Shown here: piece after piece, positions 15,703 to 23,789 of the stretch
How the letters are laid out: each line of letters starts with the position of its first letter
How positions within the stretch are numbered: position 1 is the stretch's first letter
NCBI GenBank assembly: GCA_045542115.1
Contig: JAZQKK010000001.1
Span: forward strand, 35,619 to 99,618
Origin: RGIG995 sp045542115
GTDB lineage: Bacteria; Bacillota; Clostridia; Oscillospirales; UBA644
Length of the DNA: 64,000 nucleotides
Reading direction: 5' to 3'
Made by a program: the position numbers and the translations under genes
The notes under the pieces: model-generated
The model's input: the letters and a program-made list of their open reading frames with translations, nothing else
What the model was told of the DNA's origin: nothing
Database searches by the model: none

Positions 15703-17139
15703 ATGCTGAATACGATTTTACCTACCCCCAAAAAAGTTCTTACGGAAGAAGGGACGATTATCTTTCCCTGTGTGATTTCCGCGGACGATGGGTTTTCCCG
15801 TCAAGCAGAGGCTCTTTGCCATTCTTTGCAGGTATTGACCGGAAAAACGGTGACCCGGGCTACGGGTGGTATTGTTTTGCGTAAAGACCCGTCTTTGCCC
15901 GAAGATGCTTACGTTTTAGAGGCTTGCGAAGAAGGTTTGATTCTTTCCGCGTCCGGGGTTCACGGAATTTGTAATGCTTCCGCTACGGCGTTGCAGTGCA
16001 TCGAACGGCGTCCCGAGGGATTTGCTTGTCCCAAGGTTCGTATAGAAGACCGGCCCGACAAAGAATACCGGGCTTTGATGGTGGACCTTGCCCGGAAATG
16101 GCATCCGATGCGGACGGTTTTGAAATATGTGGACGTTTGTTATTTTTTGAAGGTAAAATATTTGCACCTTCACTTCATTGACGTGCAGCGGTATACCCTT
16201 CCTTCCAAGGCTTTTCCCCTGATTGGCGGCGGAATGGAACAATATACGGAAGAGGAAATTGCTGTTCTGAACGAATATGCCCTGGCTCGGGGAGTCGTGC
16301 TGATTCCCGAATTTGAGACTCCCGGCCACGCCACGTCGTTGACCCGCACTTATCCCGAGGTGTTTGCCAACCGGGTAGAAGGAGAAGCCGGAGGCTTTGA
16401 GACCGAAGTTGGGATGATGGACGCGGACAGCGTTATCTGCCCCGGCCGAAAGGAATGTGAGGATGGGATTCGCACCTTGATTGCGGAAATGTGTGACCTG
16501 TTCCCGAATTCTCCTTATATCCACATCGGGGGAGACGAGGCGGCGTATGTGGTGTGGGATTCCTGTCCCGATTGCATCGCGTACCGGAAAGAACACGGAA
16601 TTGCCGATTCCCACGAACTGTACAGTGAAATCGTAGGACGTGTGGCAAGAATGGTTCTGGATTTGGGCAGAACGCCCATCGTTTGGGAAGGATTCCCGGA
16701 AAAAGGCGTTCACTACATCCCCAAAGAGACTATCGTTATCGCCTGGGAAAGCCATTATATGCTGGCTCCCGATATTTTGAAGCACGGCTTTAAGATCATC
16801 AACGGTACTTGGCAGCCCTTGTATATCGTTTCCAGCACCACCCACCGTTGGGGTGTTAAGGAAATTATGGATTGGAACGTGTATGAATGGCAGCACTGGT
16901 GGCCCAAATCCTATGCGATGCTGAACCGGATTCACGTACCTCCCACCGAAGACGTGCTGGGGGCACAGCTGTCGGCTTGGGAATGTACCTACGAACAGGA
17001 GATCAGCCGGGTGGTGGAAAATTTGTGTGCTTTGTCGGAACGGACCTGGAACGTGGAAAGACTCCACGATCAACCGACCTACGAAGCGCGGCAAAAAAAG
17101 GTCCTTTCTGCCATTTACGCTCTGATTCAAGACCGGTGA
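15703..17139 (+). CDS. Glycoside hydrolase family 20 beta-N-acetylhexosaminidase
   Basis: A 478-residue enzyme with no signal peptide, so probably cytoplasmic and acting on imported oligosaccharides. The N-terminal GH20b-like beta domain (about residues 1-125) precedes the barrel, which opens with RALMVDLARKWHPM. The catalytic Asp-Glu pair lies in HIGGDEAAY, and substrate-pocket Trp and Tyr residues include IVWEGFPEKG and LGAQLSAWECTYEQE. GH20 enzymes release terminal GlcNAc or GalNAc by substrate-assisted catalysis. The start at 15703 has GGAGG 6 nt upstream. The divergent DeoR regulator suggests induction by an amino-sugar phosphate. Confidence 0.92.
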   Translation: MLNTILPTPKKVLTEEGTIIFPCVISADDGFSRQAEALCHSLQVLTGKTVTRATGGIVLRKDPSLPEDAYVLEACEEGLILSASGVHGICNASATALQCIERRPEGFACPKVRIEDRPDKEYRALMVDLARKWHPMRTVLKYVDVCYFLKVKYLHLHFIDVQRYTLPSKAFPLIGGGMEQYTEEEIAVLNEYALARGVVLIPEFETPGHATSLTRTYPEVFANRVEGEAGGFETEVGMMDADSVICPGRKECEDGIRTLIAEMCDLFPNSPYIHIGGDEAAYVVWDSCPDCIAYRKEHGIADSHELYSEIVGRVARMVLDLGRTPIVWEGFPEKGVHYIPKETIVIAWESHYMLAPDILKHGFKIINGTWQPLYIVSSTTHRWGVKEIMDWNVYEWQHWWPKSYAMLNRIHVPPTEDVLGAQLSAWECTYEQEISRVVENLCALSERTWNVERLHDQPTYEARQKKVLSAIYALIQDR

Positions 17140-17189
17140 TCGGGCTTGATTATTTGTGAGCAATTCGTGATTATTTATAAACTTTTACG

Positions 17190-17225
17190 GCGGGAGTTGA
17201 CTTTTACTCCCGCTTATGCTTTAAT
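17190..17225 (+). promoter_or_regulatory. Promoter with overlapping inverted-repeat operator, dehydrogenase operon
   Basis: TTGACT (17197-17202), a 17-nt spacer and TTTAAT (17220-17225). The perfect inverted repeat GCGGGAGT / ACTCCCGC (17190-17197 and 17206-17213) covers the -35 region, a placement typical of a repressor site. The repeat could also act as a weak hairpin for the upstream transcript. Confidence 0.65.
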
Positions 17226-17277
17226 ATAAGTATAGCACAGTCTTTCAAATTTGTCAATCAATCAAGGAGTGTTTTTT

Positions 17278-18531
17278 ATGAAAACGAAAGCCGTACGCCT
17301 TTACGGGGCAATGGACCTGCGTCTGGAAGAATTTGAATTGCCGGAAATCCAACCCGATGAAGTGCTGTTGAAAGTGGTTTCCGATTCCCTGTGCGCTTCT
17401 ACGTATAAAGCGGTCAAGCAGGGTACGATGCACAAACGGGTTCCCCCGGATATTGCCGAAAAGCCCATCATCATCGGTCACGAAATGGCCGGGGAGATCA
17501 TCGAAGTGGGTTCGGACCTGACCGACCGGTGGAAGGTGGGACAGAAGATTGTCATTCAGCCTGCTTTGAAATTGGACACCGGCTACGACCCCGGTTATTC
17601 CTATCAATATATCGGCGGGTCTGCGACCTATGCCGTGGTTCCCAAGATCGTTCTGGAACGGAATTGTATGATCCCCTACGACGGAGACGCCTTCTTTAAA
17701 GGTTCTTTGGTGGAATCCCTGGCCTGCGTTTTCCGGGGATATCTGGGCTTTTATCATACCGATTATACCAACTACGTCCGCACCGACGGAGCGAAGGTCG
17801 GAGGAAAAATCGCCATTCTCGGCGGCGCCGGCCCGATGGGACTTGGGGCGGTGGATCTGGCGTCCGGTTATGCCGGGGTCTCTCAAATCGTGGTTACCGA
17901 CCTGAGCGAAGAACGCCTGGACTATGCCCGGAGCAAATGTACTCCCGAAGAAGCGGCTAAGCGCGGCACGGAACTGATTTATATGAATACTTCCGGGTTG
18001 GAAGACCCCGCGGAAGAGTTGTTGAAGATTTCTGACGGTGGATTTGACGACGTGTTCGTAATGGTTCCCGTTCCGGCGTTGTTTACGATGGCGGAAAAGA
18101 TTTGCCGAGAAGACGGTTGCGTCAATTTCTTCGCCGGTCCTCCGGTTCACGATATGCAGGGGTCTTTGAACCTGTACCGTGTTCACTATGACGGCATTCA
18201 CGTGGTCGGAACGGCGGGAAGCATCCCTCAGGATATGATTGACGTGATTGGGTTGATTGAACAGAATAAAATCAATCCCGGAACGTTGGTTTCCCATATC
18301 TGCGGTCTGAACGCGGTCATCGACACTCTGATGGCAATGGAAAAACCCAGCGGGGCGAAAAAGGTCTGTTATACCCATCTGGACCTCCCCTTGATTGCCA
18401 TCGACGAATTGGACCAATGGGCGGAGAAAGACCCGATGTACAAGGAATTGGCCGCGATTGTAAAACGCAACGACGGTTTGTGGTGTGCCGAGGCGGAAGA
18501 GTATCTTTTGGCCAACGCTCCCAAAATCTAA
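17278..18531 (+). CDS. Zinc-type sugar/polyol (phosphate) dehydrogenase, medium-chain family
   Basis: A 417-residue medium-chain dehydrogenase/reductase. It begins MKTKAVRLYGAMDLRLEEFELP; zinc-site residues lie in SDSLCAS and GHEMAGEI, and the NAD(P)-binding Rossmann motif is GGAGPMGLGAVDLA followed by VVTDLSEERLDYA. The opening and overall size recall L-sorbose-1-phosphate reductase (SorE) proteins, but this is not proven. The PfkB kinase gene starts 10 bp after it, so the pair probably converts a polyol or ketose phosphate and then phosphorylates it for glycolysis. The start has AAGGAG 8 nt upstream. Confidence 0.85.
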   Translation: MKTKAVRLYGAMDLRLEEFELPEIQPDEVLLKVVSDSLCASTYKAVKQGTMHKRVPPDIAEKPIIIGHEMAGEIIEVGSDLTDRWKVGQKIVIQPALKLDTGYDPGYSYQYIGGSATYAVVPKIVLERNCMIPYDGDAFFKGSLVESLACVFRGYLGFYHTDYTNYVRTDGAKVGGKIAILGGAGPMGLGAVDLASGYAGVSQIVVTDLSEERLDYARSKCTPEEAAKRGTELIYMNTSGLEDPAEELLKISDGGFDDVFVMVPVPALFTMAEKICREDGCVNFFAGPPVHDMQGSLNLYRVHYDGIHVVGTAGSIPQDMIDVIGLIEQNKINPGTLVSHICGLNAVIDTLMAMEKPSGAKKVCYTHLDLPLIAIDELDQWAEKDPMYKELAAIVKRNDGLWCAEAEEYLLANAPKI

Positions 18532-18541
18532 GGAGTTTTTT

Positions 18542-19465
18542 ATGAACATTATTACCCTTACTCTGAATCCTGCCATTGACGTGCATTGTCACACTCCTTC
18601 CTTCGTGCCGTTTCACGAAAATCTCTGTTCGGTCACCGACCGGGAGACCGGAGGGAAGGGCGTGAATATCTCCCGGGCGTTGACCTTCAACGGCGTGGAG
18701 AATCTTGCCGTGGTGGTGCTGGGAGAAGAGAACGGCGAAGGATTCCGCAAGTCCTTGGAACAGGATGGGATGTCTCTTTGCTGTGTCTCGGTTCCCGGAG
18801 CGATTCGGGAAAATATTACCCTGCACTGCGACGATAACGACGAGACCCGCATTTCCTTTTCCGGCTTTACGGCGGACGATACCCTGTTGGACCGGGTGGC
18901 TGATGCCATCTCCCATAAAATCACGGAAGATACTGTCGTTACCTTTACCGGGTCGAATCCCAAGGGGATTTCGATGGGTGCAGTCAAGGAGTTTCTCCGT
19001 CAACTGTCCGGACGGGGTGCAAAGATCGTTATTGATTCCCGCTCCTTTACGTTAGAGGATCTGATTGAAATGAAACCGTGGCTGATCAAACCCAATCAGG
19101 AAGAGATCTCCGCCTATTTGGGACGGGAAGTGGAAACCTTTGAACAGGTTGCGGTTGCCGCAAAAGAACTGTATGAAAAAGGCATTGACAACGTGATGAT
19201 AAGCCTTGGGCCCCAAGGCGCGTTGTTGGTCTGCAAGGAAGGAACCTTCGTTGCGGTACCTCCCCGGGTGGAAGCGCTTTCCACCATCGGTGCCGGAGAT
19301 TCCTCCATTGCCGGATTCCTCTCCGTTGCCGATGATTCGGCTCCGGAACGCCTGCGTACCGCCGTCGCCTTTGGAACGGCTGCGTGCCTTACTTCGGGAA
19401 CAAAACCTCCGATGCCCGAAGACGTGACGACCGTCCTTTCTCAGGTCACGGTGAAGCAATTATAA
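18542..19465 (+). CDS. PfkB-family hexose kinase (1-phosphofructokinase/tagatose-6-phosphate kinase type)
   Basis: A 307-residue carbohydrate kinase: TLTLNPAIDVH at the N-terminus, GGKGVNISRALTFNG at about 37-51, KPNQEEISAYLG, and the C-terminal PfkB signature GAGDSSIAGF holding the catalytic Asp. These features match the FruK/LacC branch, which phosphorylates fructose-1-P or tagatose-6-P; the exact sugar is uncertain. Co-transcribed with the zinc dehydrogenase and followed by a strong terminator. Confidence 0.88.
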   Translation: MNIITLTLNPAIDVHCHTPSFVPFHENLCSVTDRETGGKGVNISRALTFNGVENLAVVVLGEENGEGFRKSLEQDGMSLCCVSVPGAIRENITLHCDDNDETRISFSGFTADDTLLDRVADAISHKITEDTVVTFTGSNPKGISMGAVKEFLRQLSGRGAKIVIDSRSFTLEDLIEMKPWLIKPNQEEISAYLGREVETFEQVAVAAKELYEKGIDNVMISLGPQGALLVCKEGTFVAVPPRVEALSTIGAGDSSIAGFLSVADDSAPERLRTAVAFGTAACLTSGTKPPMPEDVTTVLSQVTVKQL

Positions 19466-19479
19466 GAAAAACAAATGAA

Positions 19480-19511
19480 AAGAAGTTCTGCGAAAAGCAG
19501 AACTTCTTTTT
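19480..19511. terminator. Terminator between PfkB gene and convergent araC gene
   Basis: AGAAGTTCTGC / GCAGAACTTCT stem with a 5-nt loop and flanking A/T runs on both sides. Confidence 0.85.
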
Positions 19512-20349
19512 AATTTTCTTGTTGTTTTCGGTAGGCGCCGGGAGAACTTCCGTAATGTCTGCGAAAGGTCTTGATAAAATAGCTCAGGTCGTTAAATCCG
19601 TATTCCAGTGCGATTTCCGTCACGGATGTGGCTCCGTCGTTCAGAGCCTCGGCCGCTTGTTCGATACGGTACTCGTTCAGATACTGAATGGGGGTTTCTC
19701 CCGTGATATTTTTAAAATATTCTCCAAAGTATTTTTCGCTTAACCCCGCAATGTTTGCCAGGTCTTTTAAGGTAATGGGTTCTTTGTAATGGTCCCGCAG
19801 AAACATTAGGGCGTTTTCAAAAGGAATCAGCCGTTCTTTGCGCCGGGGAAGGGGAATCTTTTGGTGTTCCGGCGTCTGCATCAACTGATGAATCAGACCA
19901 AAGAACGCCCCCAAAGCTTCTGCTTCAAACCCGGGTTTTGCAGACATCAACGCCTCGGTTAGACGATCGAATTCTTGTCCCACCGCTCCCGATAAGGAAA
20001 CGGTTTGAGGTGTTTTTAAACCCTGTTTTTCCCGTTGCGATGCGGGGCTTTTCAAAAAAGAAAGCAACGCTTTTCCGTCGAAGGTGACACATTCGTACCG
20101 ACTTTCCCGGGGAAGGGCACTGTGAATGGTTCCCGGGGGAATCAGCACCAGCGTTCCCGCATTTACTTCCACCGTCGTTCCGTCCAGGGACAGGGTGAGT
20201 TTTCCCCGTCGCACCGCCAGAAGTTCCGTTTCCGGATGCCAATGGTGAATCATTCGGTAGCGAGGGTGCTGTTCGTCCACCGGATAAAAGGCCATTGGAA
20301 ATCGGTCGGTGGTATGGGACGTCTGTTCTCGGCAGGAATGAAAAATCAT
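19510..20349 (-). CDS. AraC-family regulator with cupin sensor domain
   Basis: A 279-residue activator: an N-terminal cupin-like ligand domain (HHWHPETELLAV, LIPPGTIHSALP) and a C-terminal pair of HTH motifs (ITLKDLANIAGLSEKYFGEYFKN and VTEIALEYGFNDLSYFIKTFRRHYG). It is divergent from fucI, and its consensus promoter overlaps the fucI promoter, so it most likely senses fucose or a related sugar and controls fucI. The start at 20349 (MIFHSCREQ) places a purine-rich GGAG/GAGG site just upstream; 20409 is a possible longer start without a better site. Confidence 0.88.
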   Translation of the reverse strand: MIFHSCREQTSHTTDRFPMAFYPVDEQHPRYRMIHHWHPETELLAVRRGKLTLSLDGTTVEVNAGTLVLIPPGTIHSALPRESRYECVTFDGKALLSFLKSPASQREKQGLKTPQTVSLSGAVGQEFDRLTEALMSAKPGFEAEALGAFFGLIHQLMQTPEHQKIPLPRRKERLIPFENALMFLRDHYKEPITLKDLANIAGLSEKYFGEYFKNITGETPIQYLNEYRIEQAAEALNDGATSVTEIALEYGFNDLSYFIKTFRRHYGSSPGAYRKQQEN

Positions 20350-20439
20350 AACTCCTCTTTCTCCGTAAAAAGTTTGGCCAAAACCGTAAAAATAAGGTTT
20401 AGGAAACACAAAAACCGGATATTGTTATACTTTATTCCC

Positions 20440-20478
20440 ATTATACTACAAGACAAAAATTTTGTCAAGAGGTATAAT
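20440..20478. promoter_or_regulatory. Overlapping face-to-face promoters of araC-type gene and fucI with a palindrome
   Basis: Minus strand: TTGACA (20463-20468), 17 nt, TATAAT (20440-20445) for the AraC gene, full consensus. Plus strand: AAGACA (20450-20455), 17 nt, TATAAT (20473-20478) for fucI, with a weak -35 as expected for an activator-dependent promoter. A 15-bp palindrome GACAAAAATTTTGTC (20452-20466) lies across both. Confidence 0.75.
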
Positions 20479-20512
20479 AAAATCAGAAAATAATATTCGG
20501 AGGGATTTTGTT

Positions 20513-22318
20513 ATGGCAGAAAACAGATACGTAGGTTCTTATCCCGTCATCGGCATCCGCCCCATCGTGGACGGCCGCCGGGGACCGTTGAAGCTGCGGG
20601 AGAGTCTGGAAGACCAGGTAATGGGACTTGCCAACGCCGCAAAAAAACTGTTTGAAGAAAATCTTTTCTATTCCAACGGAGACCCGGTGAAGGTCATCGT
20701 TGCCGATTCGTCCATCGGCCGCGTTCCCGAAGCCGCCGCCTGTGCCGACCAATTTAAAAAGGCCGGAGTGGATATCACTCTTTCGGTCACGCCTTGTTGG
20801 TGCTACGGTTCGGAAACGATGGATATGGACCCTAACACCATCAAAGGAGTTTGGGGATTTAATGGTACGGAGCGTCCGGGTGCCGTGTATCTTGCCGCGG
20901 TTTTAGCTTCCCACGCTCAAAAGGGATTGCCCGCCTTCGGGATTTACGGCCACGAAGTGCAGGACCGGGACCAGGTTACGGAAATCCCCGAAGACGTAAA
21001 AGAAAAGTTGTTGCGGTTTGGCCGGGCTGCGGTGGCCGTGGCGACAATGCGGGGGAAATCGTATTTGCAGATTGGGTCCCAGTGTATGGGCATCGGCGGT
21101 TCGATTATGGACCAGGATTTCGTTGAGTCTTATTTGGGGATGCGGGTAGAATCCGTAGACGAAGTGGAGATTCTTCGCCGGATGGAAGAAGGAATCTACA
21201 ACGAGGAAGAATACCAAAAAGCACTCGCTTGGACGAAAGAGCATTGTAAAGAAGGTCGGGACGACAACCCGGAATCGGTGAAATTCTCTGACGAGCAAAA
21301 GGAAAAACAATGGGAATTTACCGTTAAAATGTATTGCATTATCAAGGATTTGATGGCCGGAAATCCCAATCTTCCCGAAGGATTCGAGGAAGAAATGGTG
21401 GGACACAACGCCATCGCGGGCGGATTTCAAGGACAGCGTCAATGGACCGACCACTGGCCCAACTGCGATTATCCGGAAGCCCTGCTTTCTTCCACTTTCG
21501 ACTATCAAGGAGCCAGAGAGCCTTATACTTTGGCAACGGAAAACGACGTGCTGAACGGCCTTGGGATGTTGTTTATGCGGCTTCTGACCCACCGGGCGCA
21601 GATCTTTGCCGACGTGCGGACCTTCTGGTCTCCCGAAGCTACCAAACGGGTTACCGGCTACGATCTGGAAGGAAAGGCGAAGGAAAACGGCGGAATCATC
21701 CATCTGTTGAATTCCGGGGCTGCCTGTCTGGACGCCTGCGGAGAATGTAAAGACGAAAACGGCAACGCCATTATGAAAAAATGGTGGGAGGTCACCGAAG
21801 AAGATATTCAGAAGATGACCGACGCCACCGTATGGTGCGAAGCCGGGTTTGATAATTTCCGTGGCGGCGGATTTTCCAGCCACTTTACCACCCGGGCGGA
21901 AATGCCTTGCACGATGATTCGTCTCAACCTGGTCAAAGGATTGGGACCCGTGTTGCAGATCGCGGAAGGGTGGACCGTCCGTTTGCCCGACGACGTTTCC
22001 GATACGTTGATGGAACGGACCAATCCCACTTGGCCCTGTACTTGGTTTGCTCCCCGTTGTGACGGAAAAGAAGGAAGTCCCTTCTGCACCGCTTACGACG
22101 TAATGAACAATTGGGGTGCCAACCACGGTGCCATCTCTTACGGGCACATCGGTGCGGATTTGATTACCCTTTGCTCGATGCTCCGCATCCCCGTTTGTCT
22201 GCACAACGTTCCCGAAAAAGACATCTTCCGTCCTGCCGCCTGGAACGCCTTCGGAATGGACAAGGAAGGTCAGGATTATCGGGCGTGCCAGACCTACGGA
22301 CCGCTGTACAAAAAATAA
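20513..22318 (+). CDS. fucI: L-fucose isomerase
   Basis: A 601-residue isomerase converting L-fucose to L-fuculose (often also D-arabinose to D-ribulose). Hallmarks include IGIRPIVDGRRGPLK at the N-terminus, VTPCWCYGSETMDMDP, GFNGTERPGAVYLAA, FGIYGHEVQDRDQ, and ATENDVLNGLGML carrying the metal-binding Glu and Asp. Length matches Escherichia coli FucI (about 590). The start at 20513 has GGAGGG about 9 nt upstream. No fuculokinase or aldolase lies next to it, so later steps are encoded elsewhere or use the nearby PfkB enzyme (inference). Confidence 0.95.
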   Translation: MAENRYVGSYPVIGIRPIVDGRRGPLKLRESLEDQVMGLANAAKKLFEENLFYSNGDPVKVIVADSSIGRVPEAAACADQFKKAGVDITLSVTPCWCYGSETMDMDPNTIKGVWGFNGTERPGAVYLAAVLASHAQKGLPAFGIYGHEVQDRDQVTEIPEDVKEKLLRFGRAAVAVATMRGKSYLQIGSQCMGIGGSIMDQDFVESYLGMRVESVDEVEILRRMEEGIYNEEEYQKALAWTKEHCKEGRDDNPESVKFSDEQKEKQWEFTVKMYCIIKDLMAGNPNLPEGFEEEMVGHNAIAGGFQGQRQWTDHWPNCDYPEALLSSTFDYQGAREPYTLATENDVLNGLGMLFMRLLTHRAQIFADVRTFWSPEATKRVTGYDLEGKAKENGGIIHLLNSGAACLDACGECKDENGNAIMKKWWEVTEEDIQKMTDATVWCEAGFDNFRGGGFSSHFTTRAEMPCTMIRLNLVKGLGPVLQIAEGWTVRLPDDVSDTLMERTNPTWPCTWFAPRCDGKEGSPFCTAYDVMNNWGANHGAISYGHIGADLITLCSMLRIPVCLHNVPEKDIFRPAAWNAFGMDKEGQDYRACQTYGPLYKK

Positions 22319-22330
22319 GAGGGTGTTGCA

Positions 22331-22936
22331 ATGAGTGATTTCACGTATCAGACACAGGACAGTTCGGTTCCTTTGGAGACCTACGAATGGGATCGTACCT
22401 GGATAGAACATACGGAGAACGTTCGGGCAAAACGGGTATTTTATATTGGAGATTCCATTTCTTGGGGTATCCGTCCGGAAATGCAGAAAAAGGTAGGGGA
22501 GACCTTTCTGACCGATGCCTTGGCTTCGTCTAAGGCCTTGGATAATTCCTACCTTTTGCCCACGTTGGACTTATTCTTTCGGCAGATTCAAACACCCGAT
22601 CTTCTCATCGTGAATAACGGGCTTCACGGATGGCATCTGACCGACGACAGCGAATATCCTCGGTTGTTGGAAACTTTTCTTTTGACGCTGAAATCCCGAC
22701 TGAACTGTACTGTTGCCGTGGTGTTGACCACTCCCGTAGCCGATGCCGGACGAAATGAGCGGGTGAAGGTGCGGAACGCCTCTGCGAGAGCGGTTGCGGA
22801 GAAGATCGGATGTCCGGTCATCGACTTGTATTCCCCCGCAGTCTCCCTGGCTCAGGTCGACGGAGTCCATTTTACGGCGGAAGGGTATCAGGCTTTGGCG
22901 GACGTCCTTTCCGGGGAAATTCAAAATCTTCTATAA
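22331..22936 (+). CDS. SGNH/GDSL-family hydrolase
   Basis: A 201-residue esterase-like protein: block I GDSISWGI (catalytic Ser), block III NNGLHGWH, and block V DGVHFTAEG (Asp and His). No signal peptide, so cytoplasmic. It starts 12 bp after fucI and is co-transcribed; a role in deacetylating sugars or oligosaccharides before catabolism fits, by context only. Followed by a strong terminator. Confidence 0.85.
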   Translation: MSDFTYQTQDSSVPLETYEWDRTWIEHTENVRAKRVFYIGDSISWGIRPEMQKKVGETFLTDALASSKALDNSYLLPTLDLFFRQIQTPDLLIVNNGLHGWHLTDDSEYPRLLETFLLTLKSRLNCTVAVVLTTPVADAGRNERVKVRNASARAVAEKIGCPVIDLYSPAVSLAQVDGVHFTAEGYQALADVLSGEIQNLL

Positions 22937-22944
22937 CCAAAAAA

Positions 22945-22980
22945 ACTCCCTGTGGTCACCGACGGCAGGGAGTCTTTTTT
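22945..22980 (+). terminator. Terminator of fucI operon
   Basis: ACTCCCTG / CAGGGAGT stem with a 13-nt loop, then CTTTTTT. Confidence 0.82.
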
Positions 22981-23066
22981 ATGGTATTTATTGTGCAAAA
23001 CGACCAAAATTATCAAAGAACTTGAATATTATTGTGTACAAAGTATAAGAAAATGCAAAAAACCAC

Positions 23067-23095
23067 TTGACAGCGAAAGAGAAATATGCTATAAT
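23067..23095 (+). promoter_or_regulatory. Full-consensus promoter of the large ncRNA
   Basis: TTGACA, a 17-nt spacer and TATAAT, equal in quality to the tRNA-Leu promoter of this window, and followed by no long open frame. Predicted start of transcription is near 23102. Confidence 0.9.
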
Positions 23096-23200
23096 AAAGC
23101 CACAAGGAAAGAGAACCCCGGTCAGAGGATCTCCTCAATACAGCGTCAAAGGGGCGCACGGGAGCCGGGAGAGTTGCCTTTCAAAAAGGAGACGAGGAGT

Positions 23201-23221
23201 ATGAGAAGTCCGAATATCTGA
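23201..23221 (+). other. Micro-frame 1 inside the large RNA: MRSPNI*
   Basis: ATG plus five codons and TGA, with AAGGAG 9 nt upstream (23187-23192 region). The stop is followed by GTTGGG, the start of a CCG-GGC/GCC-CGG hairpin closed by GGG/CCC. May be a translated peptide or a structural mimic of a ribosome-binding site. Confidence 0.5.
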
Positions 23222-23295
23222 GTTGGGTTGCCGCGGCAAAGTGCCCGGTGTCCCGAAACGACTGACCCGAAGTTCCCCGAAAGGAGAACAGAAAG

Positions 23296-23316
23296 ATGCG
23301 CAATCCAAACATCTGA
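23296..23316 (+). other. Micro-frame 2 inside the large RNA: MRNPNI*
   Basis: ATG plus five codons and TGA, with AAGGAG 9 nt upstream. The peptide differs from micro-frame 1 by one residue although the DNA has changed at several positions. The stop runs into a GGGTGCCGTA / TACGGTATCCC hairpin. Confidence 0.5.
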
Positions 23317-23409
23317 GTCGGGTGCCGTAGCAAAGGGTTACGGTATCCCTAAAAGGAAAATCTCGTCCGAGGAAAAACCGGTCGTTTTCCCGAAAGGAGA
23401 ACGAAAGAT

Positions 23410-23430
23410 ATGAAAATTGCTAAAAAGTAA
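23410..23430 (+). other. Micro-frame 3 inside the large RNA: MKIAKK*
   Basis: ATG plus five codons and TAA, with AAGGAG 10 nt upstream; followed by a CGCAT/ATGCG hairpin flanked by GACGGG and CGTCCC. Confidence 0.5.
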
Positions 23431-23513
23431 GACGGGTCGCATCCGTAAAATGCGGAGCGTCCCTTGAAATATTCACCCCACGCCCTTCTTCGTAAGGAGT
23501 TAGGAAACGGAGT

Positions 23514-23552
23514 ATGAATCTTCAACGATTTATGAAACTGCAAACTGAATGA
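23514..23552 (+). other. Micro-frame 4 inside the large RNA: 12 residues, with an internal six-codon frame MKLQTE*
   Basis: ATG at 23514 follows TAAGGAG and CGGAG. A second in-frame ATG at 23532 gives the same 21-nt ATG-to-stop length as units 1-3. The stop is followed by TTGGG, paired with CCCAA, enclosing CGGAC/GTCCG. Confidence 0.45.
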
Positions 23553-23752
23553 GTTGGGGGTCCGGACAATCGGTCCGTGATTCCTGCCCAAGACAGACCC
23601 CGTTTATTACGAGGCTTGAAACCAATGAAGTAGTTTCATCTTCGCACCGTCGTGCGATGGTCCGGGAAAACCGGCAGACCCGAATTGAAAGCGAGAGGTA
23701 CAGTCCAGTGTACTAATAAGATTCGGTTCACAAAATGCAAATTTAAGAATAC

Positions 23753-23789
23753 CGGGGCGGATGGTTCCGCCCCGTTTGATTTTTTTTAT
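23753..23789 (+). terminator. Intrinsic terminator of the large ncRNA
   Basis: CGGGGCGG / CCGCCCCG stem with a 6-nt loop, followed by TTTGATTTTTTTT. The T-run reaches the stop of the convergent gene. Confidence 0.9.

Larger units (their letters stand above)
23102..23789 (+). ncRNA. Large structured non-coding RNA candidate, about 690 nt
   Basis: The segment has a perfect promoter at its 5' end and a strong intrinsic terminator at its 3' end, and no protein of meaningful length on either strand. It is dense in hairpins: TCGCAC/GTGCGA, CGGAC/GTCCG, GTACA/TGTAC inside CCGAAT/ATTCGG, CGCAT/ATGCG, CCGTA/TACGG, GGTC-CGG/CCG-GACC. The 5' two-thirds is iterated: four units, each with AAGGAG, a short AUG...stop frame, then a hairpin that begins at the stop (UGAGUUGGG, UGAGUCGGG, UAAGACGGG, UGAGUUGGG). 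Size and ornateness recall ROOL, OLE or GOLLD RNAs, but I cannot assign it to one from memory of their consensus. It stands alone between fucI and a convergent gene. Confidence 0.8.

Noticed and set aside
17254..18576. 440-codon minus-strand frame opposite the zinc dehydrogenase
   Set aside because: Shadow frame; the plus-strand protein has clear dehydrogenase motifs and a good SD.
20903..22411. Long minus-strand frame opposite fucI
   Set aside because: Shadow of fucI; composition is biased and no start signal is present.
23102..23789. RNase P RNA, tmRNA or group II intron
   Set aside because: No GAGGAAAGTCCGGGCT-type core, no CCA-ended tRNA-like domain with a tag frame, and no reverse transcriptase or typical domain V. 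A remote relation to a known large RNA class is still open.
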